A DNA stretch of 64,000 nt from an uncultured Alphaproteobacteria bacterium (GTDB lineage Bacteria > Pseudomonadota > Alphaproteobacteria > Micavibrionales > Micavibrionaceae): positions 1 through 64,000 of the forward strand of contig CAMLJM010000007.1 in the NCBI GenBank assembly GCA_946480475.1, in the 5' to 3' direction. Position numbers and translations under genes: made by a program. Numbering within the stretch: the first letter of the stretch is position 1; each line of letters begins with the position of its first letter. Shown piece after piece: positions 7,740-16,614 of the stretch. The notes beneath the pieces are model-generated. The model was given only the letters and a program-made list of their open reading frames with translations. It was not told the DNA's origin and made no database searches.

Positions 7740-10313
7740 GTGAACCGCGAACCTGAAAAATACGAAAGCCGCCCTCTTTATGACCGTCTTGGCCGCAAGC
7801 GCCTGCAGGCGTCACTGGTGCTGGCCCTTGAAAATGCCGTCACGGCATTCTGGCGCGTTGCGCTCTGGAACATCTTGTTTGCCGGGCTGTGGCTTTTACA
7901 AATTCCGGCGATTGGGGGTAAAACCAGCACAATCGCTACACTCATTTTATATATCGCGGGCAGTTTATGGCTGCTGTGGAAAGATGGCCGCAAATTCCAT
8001 TGGCCCAAACGTCGTGAGGTTGACAAACGCCTGGAAGAAACCAGCAAACTGCATCACCGCCCGCTAACTGCTATTGAAGACAAATTGGCGAACCCAGAAG
8101 AACATAATGCCCGCACCTTATGGTCGCGCGGAAAATCACGCGCGCTTGCCACCGTTCATAAACTGAAAACGCCACTACCCCGCCCTATTCTGGCGACACA
8201 AGATCCGATGGCGCTGCGTGTCCTGGCCGTACTGATTGTTATCATTGGCGCTATCGTAGCAGGCCCTGCCTGGAAGGAACGCATTCACCTCGGCCTTAAT
8301 CCCCTTTATGGCACTCTGGATAAAAAGGTTGATAAAAGCATCACCATCTGGGTAACCCCGCCGCAATATACCGCTCAAGACCAAGTGATCCTGCAAGGCC
8401 GGGGAAACCATAAAGATGTATTGGCCATACCCGATGGCAGCGTCATCAAGGCACAGGTAACACGTGGCATCGGGCAACCTTATGTCGTCGTCGGCGAACA
8501 CAAAATGCCGATGAAGCAAAGCGACGAAAAAAATTGGTCTTATGAGTTTCCGTTGACCCCTGAATATGCCACCGCAGAAACGATTGAAATCCGCCAGATG
8601 GGTTTGCGCCGCGCCGCTGTGCCCTTCCATTTTGTAGAAGATAAACCGCCTGAAATCTCTTTGATGGAAGAGCCTCAAACCATAGACAAAGGCCAGATAC
8701 AACTGAGCCTTAAAGTGAAAGACGATTACAGCGTTGATGACTTAGTTGTCCATATGCGTCTCGACGATACGATGAAAGACAAACCGCTTGGTGCTGATTT
8801 TGAAGACAAGCGTGCTGTTGTCAGCGCCCCCAATACCGAAATGGACTTGAAACCCATTTATGATCTGGCATGGCACCCATGGGCGGGATTACCTGTGGTA
8901 TTTGAAATCACGGCTATAGACCACAAGAAACAGCTTGCCAAATTGCCCCCTATTCACGTGACTTTGCCCGAACGCACTTTTCAACACCCGACAGCGCGCA
9001 AGTTGATCACCATGCGCAAGCGCCTGATCCGTACGCCTGAAGTGGCTGCGCAGAACGTCGCCCAGGAATTATTCGATATCCTGGTAGCCCCCGGAAGTTA
9101 TAACGGGCATCCGGTTGTATTCCTTTCCCTGAAAACCATGTCATCGCGTCTGGTTTATGACCCCAGCATTAAAAGCATTCGCGATATTATCGCGCAACTA
9201 TGGGATACAGCGATCCAGATTGAGGATGGCAATATGGCGATGGCGGCACGCGATATGCGTAACGCGCAAAGAAATCTGGAACAGGTACTCAGCAATCCGA
9301 ACGCAACGCAGGAAGAAATCAACCGCGCACTGGATGAATTCCGCGAAGCCATGGCCAATTATTTCCAGGAAATGGTCCGCGAAATGCAAAAACAAATGGC
9401 TGAAGGCGAAACCATGATGGTCCCGCCCGAAATGCTGGCGGGCGTGCTTAATCCGCAAGACTTACAGAACTTCCTGGATGAACTGACAGCGCAAGCGATG
9501 TCGGGTGATAAAGATGCCGCCCGTGAACTTCTATCTAAACTGCAACAGATGATGGATTCCATGAACCCCGGCAACGGCAGAATGGAAATGCCGAAAGATA
9601 TGAAATTCAAAATGTCTGCCGTCGGTGAACTACAAAAACTGATTGAGAAGCAGGAAGAGTTATTAGCGCAGACAAAATCCCAGGCAGGGGGCATGACACA
9701 GTCTGACCGCACACAAGGTTACGGCGATACGTTGCCGATTGACGAAGAAACCTTAAAAAATCTATTCGGTGATGATTATGTACCCCCGCCTGCGCCCAAA
9801 GTGCCTGCAGTGCCGAGTACGTCAGCGATTGATACGAGCAAAAACAAAGAAGAACAGGAAGCGTTGCGCTTTGTTCTAGGCAAACTCATGACAGACGCCG
9901 ACTCTGAGCTGGGAGAAATCCCCGAAAACATGGGTAAGGCCGAACTGGAAATGCGGGGATCATCAAAGCAACTGGGTGATAACCGCCCTGATGTTGCCAT
10001 CCCCCATCAGGAAGAAACCATTAAACTGTTGAAGCAGGCGATGGACCAGATGAGCGAACAACTGGCACAACAACTGAAACAGATGATGGCCCTTTCGCTA
10101 GGTCCGGGTGCCGGACGTCTTGACCCCTTGGGACGCCCGATGGATGACGGTGACGGCCCTTCGATGTTCCCGTCAAATCGTGTGAAGATTCCTGATGAAA
10201 GCGAACGCAAGAAAGTGCGTGAAATATTGGACTCTATTCGCCGCCGTTCAGGAGAATTACAACGCCCTGACTATGAACTGGAATATTATCGCCGCCTTAT
10301 GCAGCAATTCTAG
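7740..10313 (+). CDS. TIGR02302/DUF4175 family membrane protein
   Basis: An 857-residue protein starting at GTG 7740. Two or three membrane helices lie in the first 180 residues (around 40-60, 65-80 and 158-180). A beta-rich periplasmic-like region follows, then a long Met/Gln/Glu-rich helical C-terminal half that is probably coiled coil (MVREMQKQMAEGE and similar). The C-terminal signature REILDSIRRRSGELQRP is typical of this alphaproteobacteria-restricted family (TIGR02302, DUF4175). The function is unknown; the gene often neighbours lysA in this class. Its stop faces the zinc-ribbon gene 4 bp away. Confidence 0.88.
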   Translation: MNREPEKYESRPLYDRLGRKRLQASLVLALENAVTAFWRVALWNILFAGLWLLQIPAIGGKTSTIATLILYIAGSLWLLWKDGRKFHWPKRREVDKRLEETSKLHHRPLTAIEDKLANPEEHNARTLWSRGKSRALATVHKLKTPLPRPILATQDPMALRVLAVLIVIIGAIVAGPAWKERIHLGLNPLYGTLDKKVDKSITIWVTPPQYTAQDQVILQGRGNHKDVLAIPDGSVIKAQVTRGIGQPYVVVGEHKMPMKQSDEKNWSYEFPLTPEYATAETIEIRQMGLRRAAVPFHFVEDKPPEISLMEEPQTIDKGQIQLSLKVKDDYSVDDLVVHMRLDDTMKDKPLGADFEDKRAVVSAPNTEMDLKPIYDLAWHPWAGLPVVFEITAIDHKKQLAKLPPIHVTLPERTFQHPTARKLITMRKRLIRTPEVAAQNVAQELFDILVAPGSYNGHPVVFLSLKTMSSRLVYDPSIKSIRDIIAQLWDTAIQIEDGNMAMAARDMRNAQRNLEQVLSNPNATQEEINRALDEFREAMANYFQEMVREMQKQMAEGETMMVPPEMLAGVLNPQDLQNFLDELTAQAMSGDKDAARELLSKLQQMMDSMNPGNGRMEMPKDMKFKMSAVGELQKLIEKQEELLAQTKSQAGGMTQSDRTQGYGDTLPIDEETLKNLFGDDYVPPPAPKVPAVPSTSAIDTSKNKEEQEALRFVLGKLMTDADSELGEIPENMGKAELEMRGSSKQLGDNRPDVAIPHQEETIKLLKQAMDQMSEQLAQQLKQMMALSLGPGAGRLDPLGRPMDDGDGPSMFPSNRVKIPDESERKKVREILDSIRRRSGELQRPDYELEYYRRLMQQF

Positions 10314-10317
10314 CGGA

Positions 10318-11037
10318 TTAGTCTTCAATGAACTTAACATTCAATTCTTTAGCCGTTGCCGGTATTTGCGGATAAGAAACATCCAGCGGTATTTTTTCTT
10401 CAGCTTCTATATCGGCATTTGGCGAAGGATAAGTCCACGTTTCGACCTCCTTGCCTTCGGCATCACGTAAAGCAAATCGTAGGGCTGGCACCCGCACGCG
10501 ATGAGTCCTTACATTTCGGATATTACCCACTAAACGCAAAATCTCTACGCCTTGTGCATTATAGGACGTTGTGGCTTTCAGATCTTCAAAGACCAGACCA
10601 TCCCCGGGAATAGGCCCTGCCAATCCGACTGCCGTGTATAAGGCAAGACTGTCTGGCCATATTTTTGTAACAGGCCCACGGAACATCAGTAACGCCGTCA
10701 ACAATAAAACGCCGACCAAGACCGCCGCCATTAAGCCTGTACCTAATCCCGGCTGTCTTCTGAAAAATCTTTTCTTTTCTGGAGGGATGGAATCTTCGGC
10801 CAGTATGGGTGTTTCATAAACTTGCGATTCTAAATTTACAGAATCATCCCCTGCCTGAGATAAAATCTCAGCAAAACTTTCATGAGTTTCCTCATGAGCA
10901 ACGGCCGATTCATCGTCTTCAGGAATCTGGAACCATTCATGACTACATATCGTGCAACGCACACGACGGCCATCAGCGCCCAGCAGATGCGTAGGCAATA
11001 GATAACGCGTATGACATTGCTCGCAGGTTAGAATCAT
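10318..11037 (-). CDS. MJ0042-type zinc-ribbon and DUF3426 membrane protein
   Basis: A 239-residue protein. The N-terminus is an MJ0042-family zinc ribbon with CEQC at residues 4-7 and CTIC near residue 28, adjacent to HEW. An acidic linker, one transmembrane helix (LMAAVLVGVLLLTALLMF, around 110-130) and a periplasmic DUF3426 beta domain follow. The start at 11037 places the ribbon at the N-terminus, as in relatives. It lies divergently beside the ftsE operon, a conserved alphaproteobacterial arrangement. Role unknown. Confidence 0.88.
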   Translation of the reverse strand: MILTCEQCHTRYLLPTHLLGADGRRVRCTICSHEWFQIPEDDESAVAHEETHESFAEILSQAGDDSVNLESQVYETPILAEDSIPPEKKRFFRRQPGLGTGLMAAVLVGVLLLTALLMFRGPVTKIWPDSLALYTAVGLAGPIPGDGLVFEDLKATTSYNAQGVEILRLVGNIRNVRTHRVRVPALRFALRDAEGKEVETWTYPSPNADIEAEEKIPLDVSYPQIPATAKELNVKFIED

Positions 11038-11160
11038 GAACTTAAAGCGCCTTGTGGGTTTCCGCCGGTAACATACCAGCATGTCTTTGAAACGCCTTCT
11101 TTTATATTTATAAAGGTGGTCAGGATCATCGACAAGTCAGCTTCTTCAGGGATGCTCATT

Positions 11161-11925
11161 ATGCCAATTAAATTGTGGGTTGTTTTTCTTGCCCTCATAA
11201 CATTGCCAGCCCTGCCCGTACATGCGCAGGAAGCTAGCGTTTGTCAGGCTGAGGACAAATCATGCCTGATAAAAACCCTGCAGACTGTCACTTCGGCCAT
11301 TCCCGGCGATAGCGAACGTGACCAGACCTGGCGGGAAACCGCCAAACTGATGGCCGCAGCCGGTATGCTTGATGAAGCGGTTGCCATCATTCCCAAGATT
11401 AAAACACCCGATACACAGGCGATGACTATTCGCGGCATCGGTATGGCGGCGGCTGAACTGGGGCTTCCCAAAGAAAAACTGGATGTCTTGTTTAAACAGT
11501 TGCGTGCTGAAGCCGATAAGATTTCTCATGCGCCCTCTCACGCGATTGCACTGACTTATATAGGCATGGCACAGGCCTTTGCCGGTGATGATGCTGGTGC
11601 CATGGCCACATCGGCATCCATGACTAATGCCGCGCTTCGCAATAAGGCCTATGCAGAAACAGCCGAGATTCAAGCCGAGCGTAACGATCTTCCTGCTGTA
11701 TTGAAAAGCATCGCTGCGATTGACGATAGTGGTTACAAGGACAAGGAACTTTATATCATTACCCGCATATTCGCTGATCGCCAGCAATATGCGAACGCCC
11801 TTGAGATTGCCAACATGGTCGCCAATCCCTACCAGAAATCGCAATCCTATTTATATATTCTTACAAAACAAATTCAGCCCGATAAACCGCAGGCCAACTT
11901 TCAAGGGGAAACGGGAACACCATGA
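11161..11925 (+). CDS. Hypothetical exported protein, helical-repeat like
   Basis: A 254-residue protein with a clear signal peptide (LWVVFLALITLPALPVHA, cleavage probably after residue 20 before QE). The mature part is helical and looks like a short TPR/HEAT-like array, with repeated AAAGMLDEAVAII and GMAAAELGLPK style segments. ATG at 11161 is preceded by AGGGATG at sensible spacing; upstream in-frame GTG 11116 and ATG 11152 are less likely. The 3' end overlaps ftsE by 4 bp, so it is the first gene of the ftsEX operon, suggesting an envelope role. I do not recognise the family. Confidence 0.7.
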   Translation: MPIKLWVVFLALITLPALPVHAQEASVCQAEDKSCLIKTLQTVTSAIPGDSERDQTWRETAKLMAAAGMLDEAVAIIPKIKTPDTQAMTIRGIGMAAAELGLPKEKLDVLFKQLRAEADKISHAPSHAIALTYIGMAQAFAGDDAGAMATSASMTNAALRNKAYAETAEIQAERNDLPAVLKSIAAIDDSGYKDKELYIITRIFADRQQYANALEIANMVANPYQKSQSYLYILTKQIQPDKPQANFQGETGTP

Positions 11926-12620
11926 TCCGTTTTGAGCATGTAGGCTTACGATACGGGATTGGACCCGAAGTTCTCAGCGACATTAACTTTACGCTGGCAC
12001 CCGGATCATTTCACTTTCTGACCGGACCGAGCGGCGCCGGTAAGACATCATTGATGAGCCTTATGTATCTTGGCCGCCTGCCGACACGCGGACTTGTGAC
12101 CATGTTCGGTCATAACGTCAACAAAATGAAACGCGCCGAAATGGTGCTGCTCCGCCAACGTATCGGTGTTGTATTCCAGGATTTCCGTCTGCTGAATCAC
12201 ATGTCCACGTTTGATAACGTGGCGCTCCCGTTACGTATTGCTGGAAAACCTGAAAAAGAAATTCAAAATAATGTCCGTGAACTGCTCGAATGGGTTGGCT
12301 TGGGCGACCATATGAATGTTCTGCCCAATACCATGTCCGGTGGTCAGCAGCAGCGTATCGCAATTGCCCGCGCCGTGATTACACGCCCACGCCTGCTCCT
12401 TGCCGATGAGCCTACTGGTAACCTTGATGATGCGATTGGCGAGCGCTTACTAGGCTTATTTGAACAATTGAACCGTATGGGCACAACACTGGTCATTGCC
12501 ACACACAATCAGTTGCTGATGGATAAATTCCCACACCCCCGCCTGATCCTTTCCAAAGGACACCTGAGCGTGGAGGAATCCAAATTCAACCTGCGTAAAA
12601 AATTAGAGGGGATTTTCTGA
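11922..12620 (+). CDS. ftsE: Cell-division ATP-binding protein FtsE
   Basis: A 232-residue ABC ATPase. Walker A GPSGAGKT is at residues 35-42, the signature SGGQQQR near 140 and Walker B LLLADEPTGNLD near 160. FtsE with FtsX forms a divisome ABC complex that regulates periplasmic cell-wall hydrolases. The stop overlaps the ftsX start by one base (TGATG), and the start overlaps the preceding gene, so translation is coupled throughout. Confidence 0.96.
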   Translation: MIRFEHVGLRYGIGPEVLSDINFTLAPGSFHFLTGPSGAGKTSLMSLMYLGRLPTRGLVTMFGHNVNKMKRAEMVLLRQRIGVVFQDFRLLNHMSTFDNVALPLRIAGKPEKEIQNNVRELLEWVGLGDHMNVLPNTMSGGQQQRIAIARAVITRPRLLLADEPTGNLDDAIGERLLGLFEQLNRMGTTLVIATHNQLLMDKFPHPRLILSKGHLSVEESKFNLRKKLEGIF

Positions 12621-13588
12621 TGATCTTAAAATTCCCCCTCAAAATCACAAGCCAGCGCCGTGAGCGCACACTAGGAAAAGCCGCCGGAAAGCGTCGCTAT
12701 GACCTTCCCTTAAACCGGAATGACAGCGCCCGGTTCCTAGCCACGCTGATTGGTTTGATGACATTCCTGGCTGTATTATCTATTTCAGCCTATTTCGCAC
12801 TCGGTGCCATGTCAGAACGCTGGACTTCCGGCCTTGAAGACAAAATGACAATTGAGATTCCTGCCCAAACCGCTGATGGCTTACTGTTGAAGGCTGATGA
12901 ACTCGGACAGATATCGCAAACTGCGGCCAGTGTTCTTGCTCATCATCCTGCCGTTAAGAATTATCACGTGATGACCGCTGAAGAGATTCACGAATTGGTA
13001 AAACCATGGCTGGGCGACAGCAACCTCACCGCTGAGCAGATGCCTCTGCCCGGTTTGATCTCCCTGAAACTCAAACCTGACACTTCACGTGATGTGGTGA
13101 AGTCTCTGGGCGACAAGATTGCCGCCGCCGCGCCCGGCGCAAGACTGGATACGCATGAGACATGGCTGAAAGATGTGCTGCGCTTTACAGGTGCTTTGCA
13201 ATTTGCTGCTACCCTTTTACTGATCGTTATTGGCGTCACCACAGTAATTGCCGTGGCCGGTGCTGTCAGGGCACGACTGGCTATACATCGTGCCGATGTA
13301 GAATTACTGCACCTGATGGGTGCCGCTGACAGCTATATATCCCGCCAGTTCCAACGTCATTCCTTGCTATTGGGATTGACGGGCGGTATCGCAGGTACGA
13401 TTGTCGGCATACTGGCGCTGCTTGTTATTGGCTGGGCTTCCGGGGAAATGGATGTCAATTTGTTACCCGAATACAGTGTCACCGGCACACAAATTATTGT
13501 GACACTGATATTGCCTCTGGTGATTGCTGGACTGGCGATGATGACAGCACAACGCACCGTTATGCGCGAACTGATGAGTATGCCATGA
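12620..13588 (+). CDS. ftsX: Cell-division protein FtsX
   Basis: A 322-residue permease-like protein. One transmembrane helix lies near residue 50, a periplasmic domain covers about 75-185, and three helices follow (FAATLLLIVIGVTTVIAVAG; LLLGLTGGIAGTIVGILALL; IIVTLILPLVIAGLAM). This four-helix FtsX topology and coupling with ftsE make the assignment firm. The basic N-terminus (QRRERTLGKAAGKRRYDLP) is cytoplasmic. It overlaps the next gene by 4 bp. Confidence 0.93.
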   Translation: MILKFPLKITSQRRERTLGKAAGKRRYDLPLNRNDSARFLATLIGLMTFLAVLSISAYFALGAMSERWTSGLEDKMTIEIPAQTADGLLLKADELGQISQTAASVLAHHPAVKNYHVMTAEEIHELVKPWLGDSNLTAEQMPLPGLISLKLKPDTSRDVVKSLGDKIAAAAPGARLDTHETWLKDVLRFTGALQFAATLLLIVIGVTTVIAVAGAVRARLAIHRADVELLHLMGAADSYISRQFQRHSLLLGLTGGIAGTIVGILALLVIGWASGEMDVNLLPEYSVTGTQIIVTLILPLVIAGLAMMTAQRTVMRELMSMP

Positions 13589-14223
13589 CATCAGACAATC
13601 TCTACCGTATGCATGGCTGGCAATGGGTGCTGACATTTATGGTCGGCCTTGGTTTTTTATGGCTTGCTGGTTTTGGCCTTTTTATGGAGTATGTACGCGG
13701 CATGCAACCGCAAAACCCAGCAGAGCCCACCGACGCGATTATCGTGCTCACTGGCGGCGCACAACGGGTAAACAAGGGGCTGGATTTACTTTCAACCGGG
13801 CAAGCCAAGAAATTGTTTATCACAGGCGTTAATGGCCACGTCAGCCTTCAGGAAATTATGAACCTATGGAAGCGTCCGATCATTGAACAGGACAGCAATG
13901 ATTGCTGCATCGTGCTGGACCACAAGGCACAGAACACTATTCAAAACGCCCAGGAAACGAAAAACTGGGCACAGAAGGAAAGAATCAAGACGTTGCGCCT
14001 TGTGACTTCAGATTATCATATGCCCCGCGCGCGCCTTGAATTCATGCATAATATTCCAGGAATTAAGATACTGGCATGGCCCGTAAAAGCTCATGAGGGC
14101 AAGGAAGAAAACAATGAATTTCTGCGCCTGTCCTTTGGCGAATATAATAAGACAATCCTGACATTGGTGAAGCTCTACTTATTACCCCCGTCCGTTCGTA
14201 AAAAGCTGGAGCCCCTGCTTTGA
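13585..14223 (+). CDS. YdcF/SanA family (DUF218) protein
   Basis: A 212-residue protein with an N-terminal membrane anchor (residues 12-32) and a DUF218 domain beginning DAIIVLTGGAQRVNKGLDLL. The later LVTSDYHMPRARLEF is the conserved YHMPRA motif of ElyC/SanA/YdcF proteins. Members act at the envelope; ElyC affects peptidoglycan lipid-carrier metabolism in E. coli, though the reaction is not settled. It is embedded in the ftsEX operon, overlapping both neighbours by 4 bp, which supports an envelope role. Confidence 0.88.
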   Translation: MTSDNLYRMHGWQWVLTFMVGLGFLWLAGFGLFMEYVRGMQPQNPAEPTDAIIVLTGGAQRVNKGLDLLSTGQAKKLFITGVNGHVSLQEIMNLWKRPIIEQDSNDCCIVLDHKAQNTIQNAQETKNWAQKERIKTLRLVTSDYHMPRARLEFMHNIPGIKILAWPVKAHEGKEENNEFLRLSFGEYNKTILTLVKLYLLPPSVRKKLEPLL

Positions 14224-14984
14224 TTTTCCTGCGCTCAACCCTCTTCAATATATCGTTCTTTGTTGTGACAGGGATTGCATGCGTCTTGTTCCTGCCGGGC
14301 CTTTTTATTCCGCGAAAACACGCGATGCATATCGTACAGATTTTTGTGCAGTCGGTTTATTTGCTGGAACGGCTTTTTCTGAAGCTTGATTATGAAGTAC
14401 GCGGGTTGGAAAACCTGCCCGAACAAGGATGCTATATTGTCGCCGCCAAGCATCAATCATCTTATGAAACATTCAAACTGCATATTCTATTTGAAGATCC
14501 TTCCGTCATCCTAAAACGTGAATTATTACGCATTCCCTTATGGGGAAAATTCCTGAAGAAAAGTGACCCAATTGCAATTGATCGCAGCAGCAAGGATTCA
14601 GCCCAGCAAATTATTGATGGCGCAAAACGCATGCAGGCGCAAGGCCGCCCTATTATCATCTTCCCGCAAGGCACACGCGTCTATGCCTGGCAGACAGCCG
14701 CGGACAGACCTTATAAAAGTGGAGCCGCACGGATGCAGGAAGCTACAGGACTTGCCATTGTACCCATGGCTACCAATACTGGCATCTTTTGGCCCAAACA
14801 CAGTTGGTTGAAATGGCCCGGCAAAGTGGTATTTGAATTCCTTCCACCTATACCACCTGGCAAAAGCATTTCCGATACAACCAAGCAGATTGAAATTCTG
14901 CTGGAAACTGAAAGTAAAAAACTGGAACTGGAAGCTTTGGCCATAGACCCCAGAATACCTCGCCCTGAAAGGCCCGCTACGTAA
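14220..14984 (+). CDS. 1-acyl-sn-glycerol-3-phosphate acyltransferase (PlsC family)
   Basis: A 254-residue acyltransferase started by TTG overlapping the previous stop (TTGA). An N-terminal membrane helix (about residues 8-28) is followed by the HX4(D/E) acyltransferase motif, read here as KHQSSYET with Glu in the acidic position. Motif III reads IFPQGTR rather than the usual FPEGTR, and IVPMATNTG corresponds to the fourth motif. The expected reaction is acylation of lysophosphatidate in phospholipid synthesis. The Gln in motif III may shift substrate preference. Coupled to its neighbours on both sides. Confidence 0.85.
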   Translation: MIFLRSTLFNISFFVVTGIACVLFLPGLFIPRKHAMHIVQIFVQSVYLLERLFLKLDYEVRGLENLPEQGCYIVAAKHQSSYETFKLHILFEDPSVILKRELLRIPLWGKFLKKSDPIAIDRSSKDSAQQIIDGAKRMQAQGRPIIIFPQGTRVYAWQTAADRPYKSGAARMQEATGLAIVPMATNTGIFWPKHSWLKWPGKVVFEFLPPIPPGKSISDTTKQIEILLETESKKLELEALAIDPRIPRPERPAT

Positions 14985-15856
14985 TGAAAAAAAATCTGAC
15001 TATTGCCGGACTGTTGATTATTCTTACCATCACCGCTCTCTATACCGGCTGGTGGTTTGTTGTTGCAGGTATTCTAAAGAGCCAACTTAAAGATAACCCC
15101 GATATTCATGTAACAGCCATTCATGGCTTTCCAGGCCCCATGAATATCTCTGGCAGTGTTGAAGCCACACGCATCTGGAATGGCCAACCGCAAAAAATAG
15201 TCGTTCCTGCATTCACCCTGCGTGGTTATCCCGTACAATTCCTGGACGCCACACTGACGATGCCGCAAGGCATCCATGTGGAAGGCACGATGGACAAAGA
15301 TGTCTATTCGTTGGACCATCTTGTGGTGAAAGGCCCCTTGCCACTTGATATACCGCAAAAACTGGATCAAGCCAGTGTAACAGCATGGCGTGACGGCGGT
15401 GGCCACGTCACAATCAATCACTTCAATTTTGCCAAGGGTACATTAAAAGGTGAAGGTGCGGGTACATTTACACTTGATAAGGCCCTGCAGCCATCCGGCA
15501 TGATGAATGCCCGTATCAGCGGTCATATTGAATATCTGAATTTCCTGGTGGAGAAAGGCCTTGTCGATAGACGAGACGCGATGCTGGCATCCACCATTCT
15601 GGGCGGCTTGTCCAGCCCTGATGAAGAGACTGGAATTAATCACATGGATATTGGGATTAGTTTGCAGAACCAGACGCTTTACGCGGGACCTCTGGCTGTG
15701 GCACGGCTTCCGGCGCTTTATTGGGGTAGCGATAGTCTGCCTGTTTCGCTTCAATCACCTGACGGCGAATCGCCCGCGTCCGTGCAAACATATCCTGCAA
15801 CGCCTGACCGTCCCCCCAGCGAATTGCCCGCTGCAGTCCCGTCAGATCCTCAGTAA
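14984..15856 (+). CDS. DUF2125-like exported/anchored protein
   Basis: A 290-residue protein with an N-terminal signal anchor (residues 5-29) and a beta-rich body resembling DUF2125 (for example FTLRGYPVQFLDATLTMPQG, and LYAGPLAVARLPALYW near residue 245). The last 45 residues are Pro/Ser-rich. The start overlaps the plsC-like stop (TAATG). Its final 200 bp are antisense to the end of tyrA, so both genes use the same DNA in opposite directions. Family match is moderate and function unknown. Confidence 0.75.
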   Translation: MKKNLTIAGLLIILTITALYTGWWFVVAGILKSQLKDNPDIHVTAIHGFPGPMNISGSVEATRIWNGQPQKIVVPAFTLRGYPVQFLDATLTMPQGIHVEGTMDKDVYSLDHLVVKGPLPLDIPQKLDQASVTAWRDGGGHVTINHFNFAKGTLKGEGAGTFTLDKALQPSGMMNARISGHIEYLNFLVEKGLVDRRDAMLASTILGGLSSPDEETGINHMDIGISLQNQTLYAGPLAVARLPALYWGSDSLPVSLQSPDGESPASVQTYPATPDRPPSELPAAVPSDPQ

Positions 15857-16613
15857 AGCGCTGCACGATTTCAAGCACCGCATCCTGGTTGTTGATGAAG
15901 ATATCGCGCCACATCACCGGGTCAGACGCTGCGATACGCGTGAAATCACGGAAACCCGATGCTGAGAACTTAATCACATCAGCTTTCAGATGATCTTCAA
16001 GATCGGATGCTGTGCCCACAATGGTGTAAGCAATCAAGTGCGGTAAGTGCGATGTAATCGCCAACACGAGATCATGGCGGCGCGGCTCCATAAATTCAAT
16101 ATTGGAGCCTGCGGCTTCCCAGAGTTTAGTCACCTTTTCGATCGCATTCAGCGGCGTATCAGGCAGAGGCGTTATAATCGCCCAACGACCTTGGAACAAT
16201 TCAGGGAAACCTGCCTCAGGACCTGAATGCTCCGTTCCCGCAATCGGATGCGCAGGAACAAAATCAACGTATTCAGGCAGGTGCGGTTGCACGCCTGCGA
16301 TAACGGCCTGCTTTACTGAGCCGACATCCGTGATAACGCAGCCCTGCTTCAAAGATGGCGCAATGGTTTGCACAACGGGGCCGCAAGCGCCCACGGGTAC
16401 AGCCAGTATCACCAAATCACTGCCCTCAACAGATTTTGCGAGATCTGTTGAAGCATCGTCTGCAATACTCAACTCAATCGTTTTAGCGCAGACAACATCA
16501 GACATATCGCCGCAAATAATACGGTTTGCCAGTTTATCACGGCGTATTACCCGCGCCAGAGATGAACCGATAAGGCCGAAGCCAATTATTGTAACCTGAT
16601 TAAATGCCGTCAT
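15657..16613 (-). CDS. tyrA: Prephenate/arogenate dehydrogenase
   Basis: A 318-residue NAD(P)-dependent enzyme of tyrosine synthesis that oxidatively decarboxylates prephenate or arogenate. The N-terminal Rossmann motif is GFGLIGSSLARVIRR. VPAHPIAGTEHSGPEAG carries the conserved active-site histidines, and SHLPHLIAYTIVG follows in the helical dimerisation domain. No ACT domain is present. The C-terminal 25 residues are a Pro/Ala-rich tail antisense to the DUF2125 gene. It follows the chorismate mutase gene by 1 bp, joining two consecutive steps of the pathway. Confidence 0.94.
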   Translation of the reverse strand: MTAFNQVTIIGFGLIGSSLARVIRRDKLANRIICGDMSDVVCAKTIELSIADDASTDLAKSVEGSDLVILAVPVGACGPVVQTIAPSLKQGCVITDVGSVKQAVIAGVQPHLPEYVDFVPAHPIAGTEHSGPEAGFPELFQGRWAIITPLPDTPLNAIEKVTKLWEAAGSNIEFMEPRRHDLVLAITSHLPHLIAYTIVGTASDLEDHLKADVIKFSASGFRDFTRIAASDPVMWRDIFINNQDAVLEIVQRFTEDLTGLQRAIRWGDGQALQDMFARTRAIRRQVIEAKQADYRYPNKAPEAVPQPEVPRKASGSAN

Positions 16614-16614
16614 T

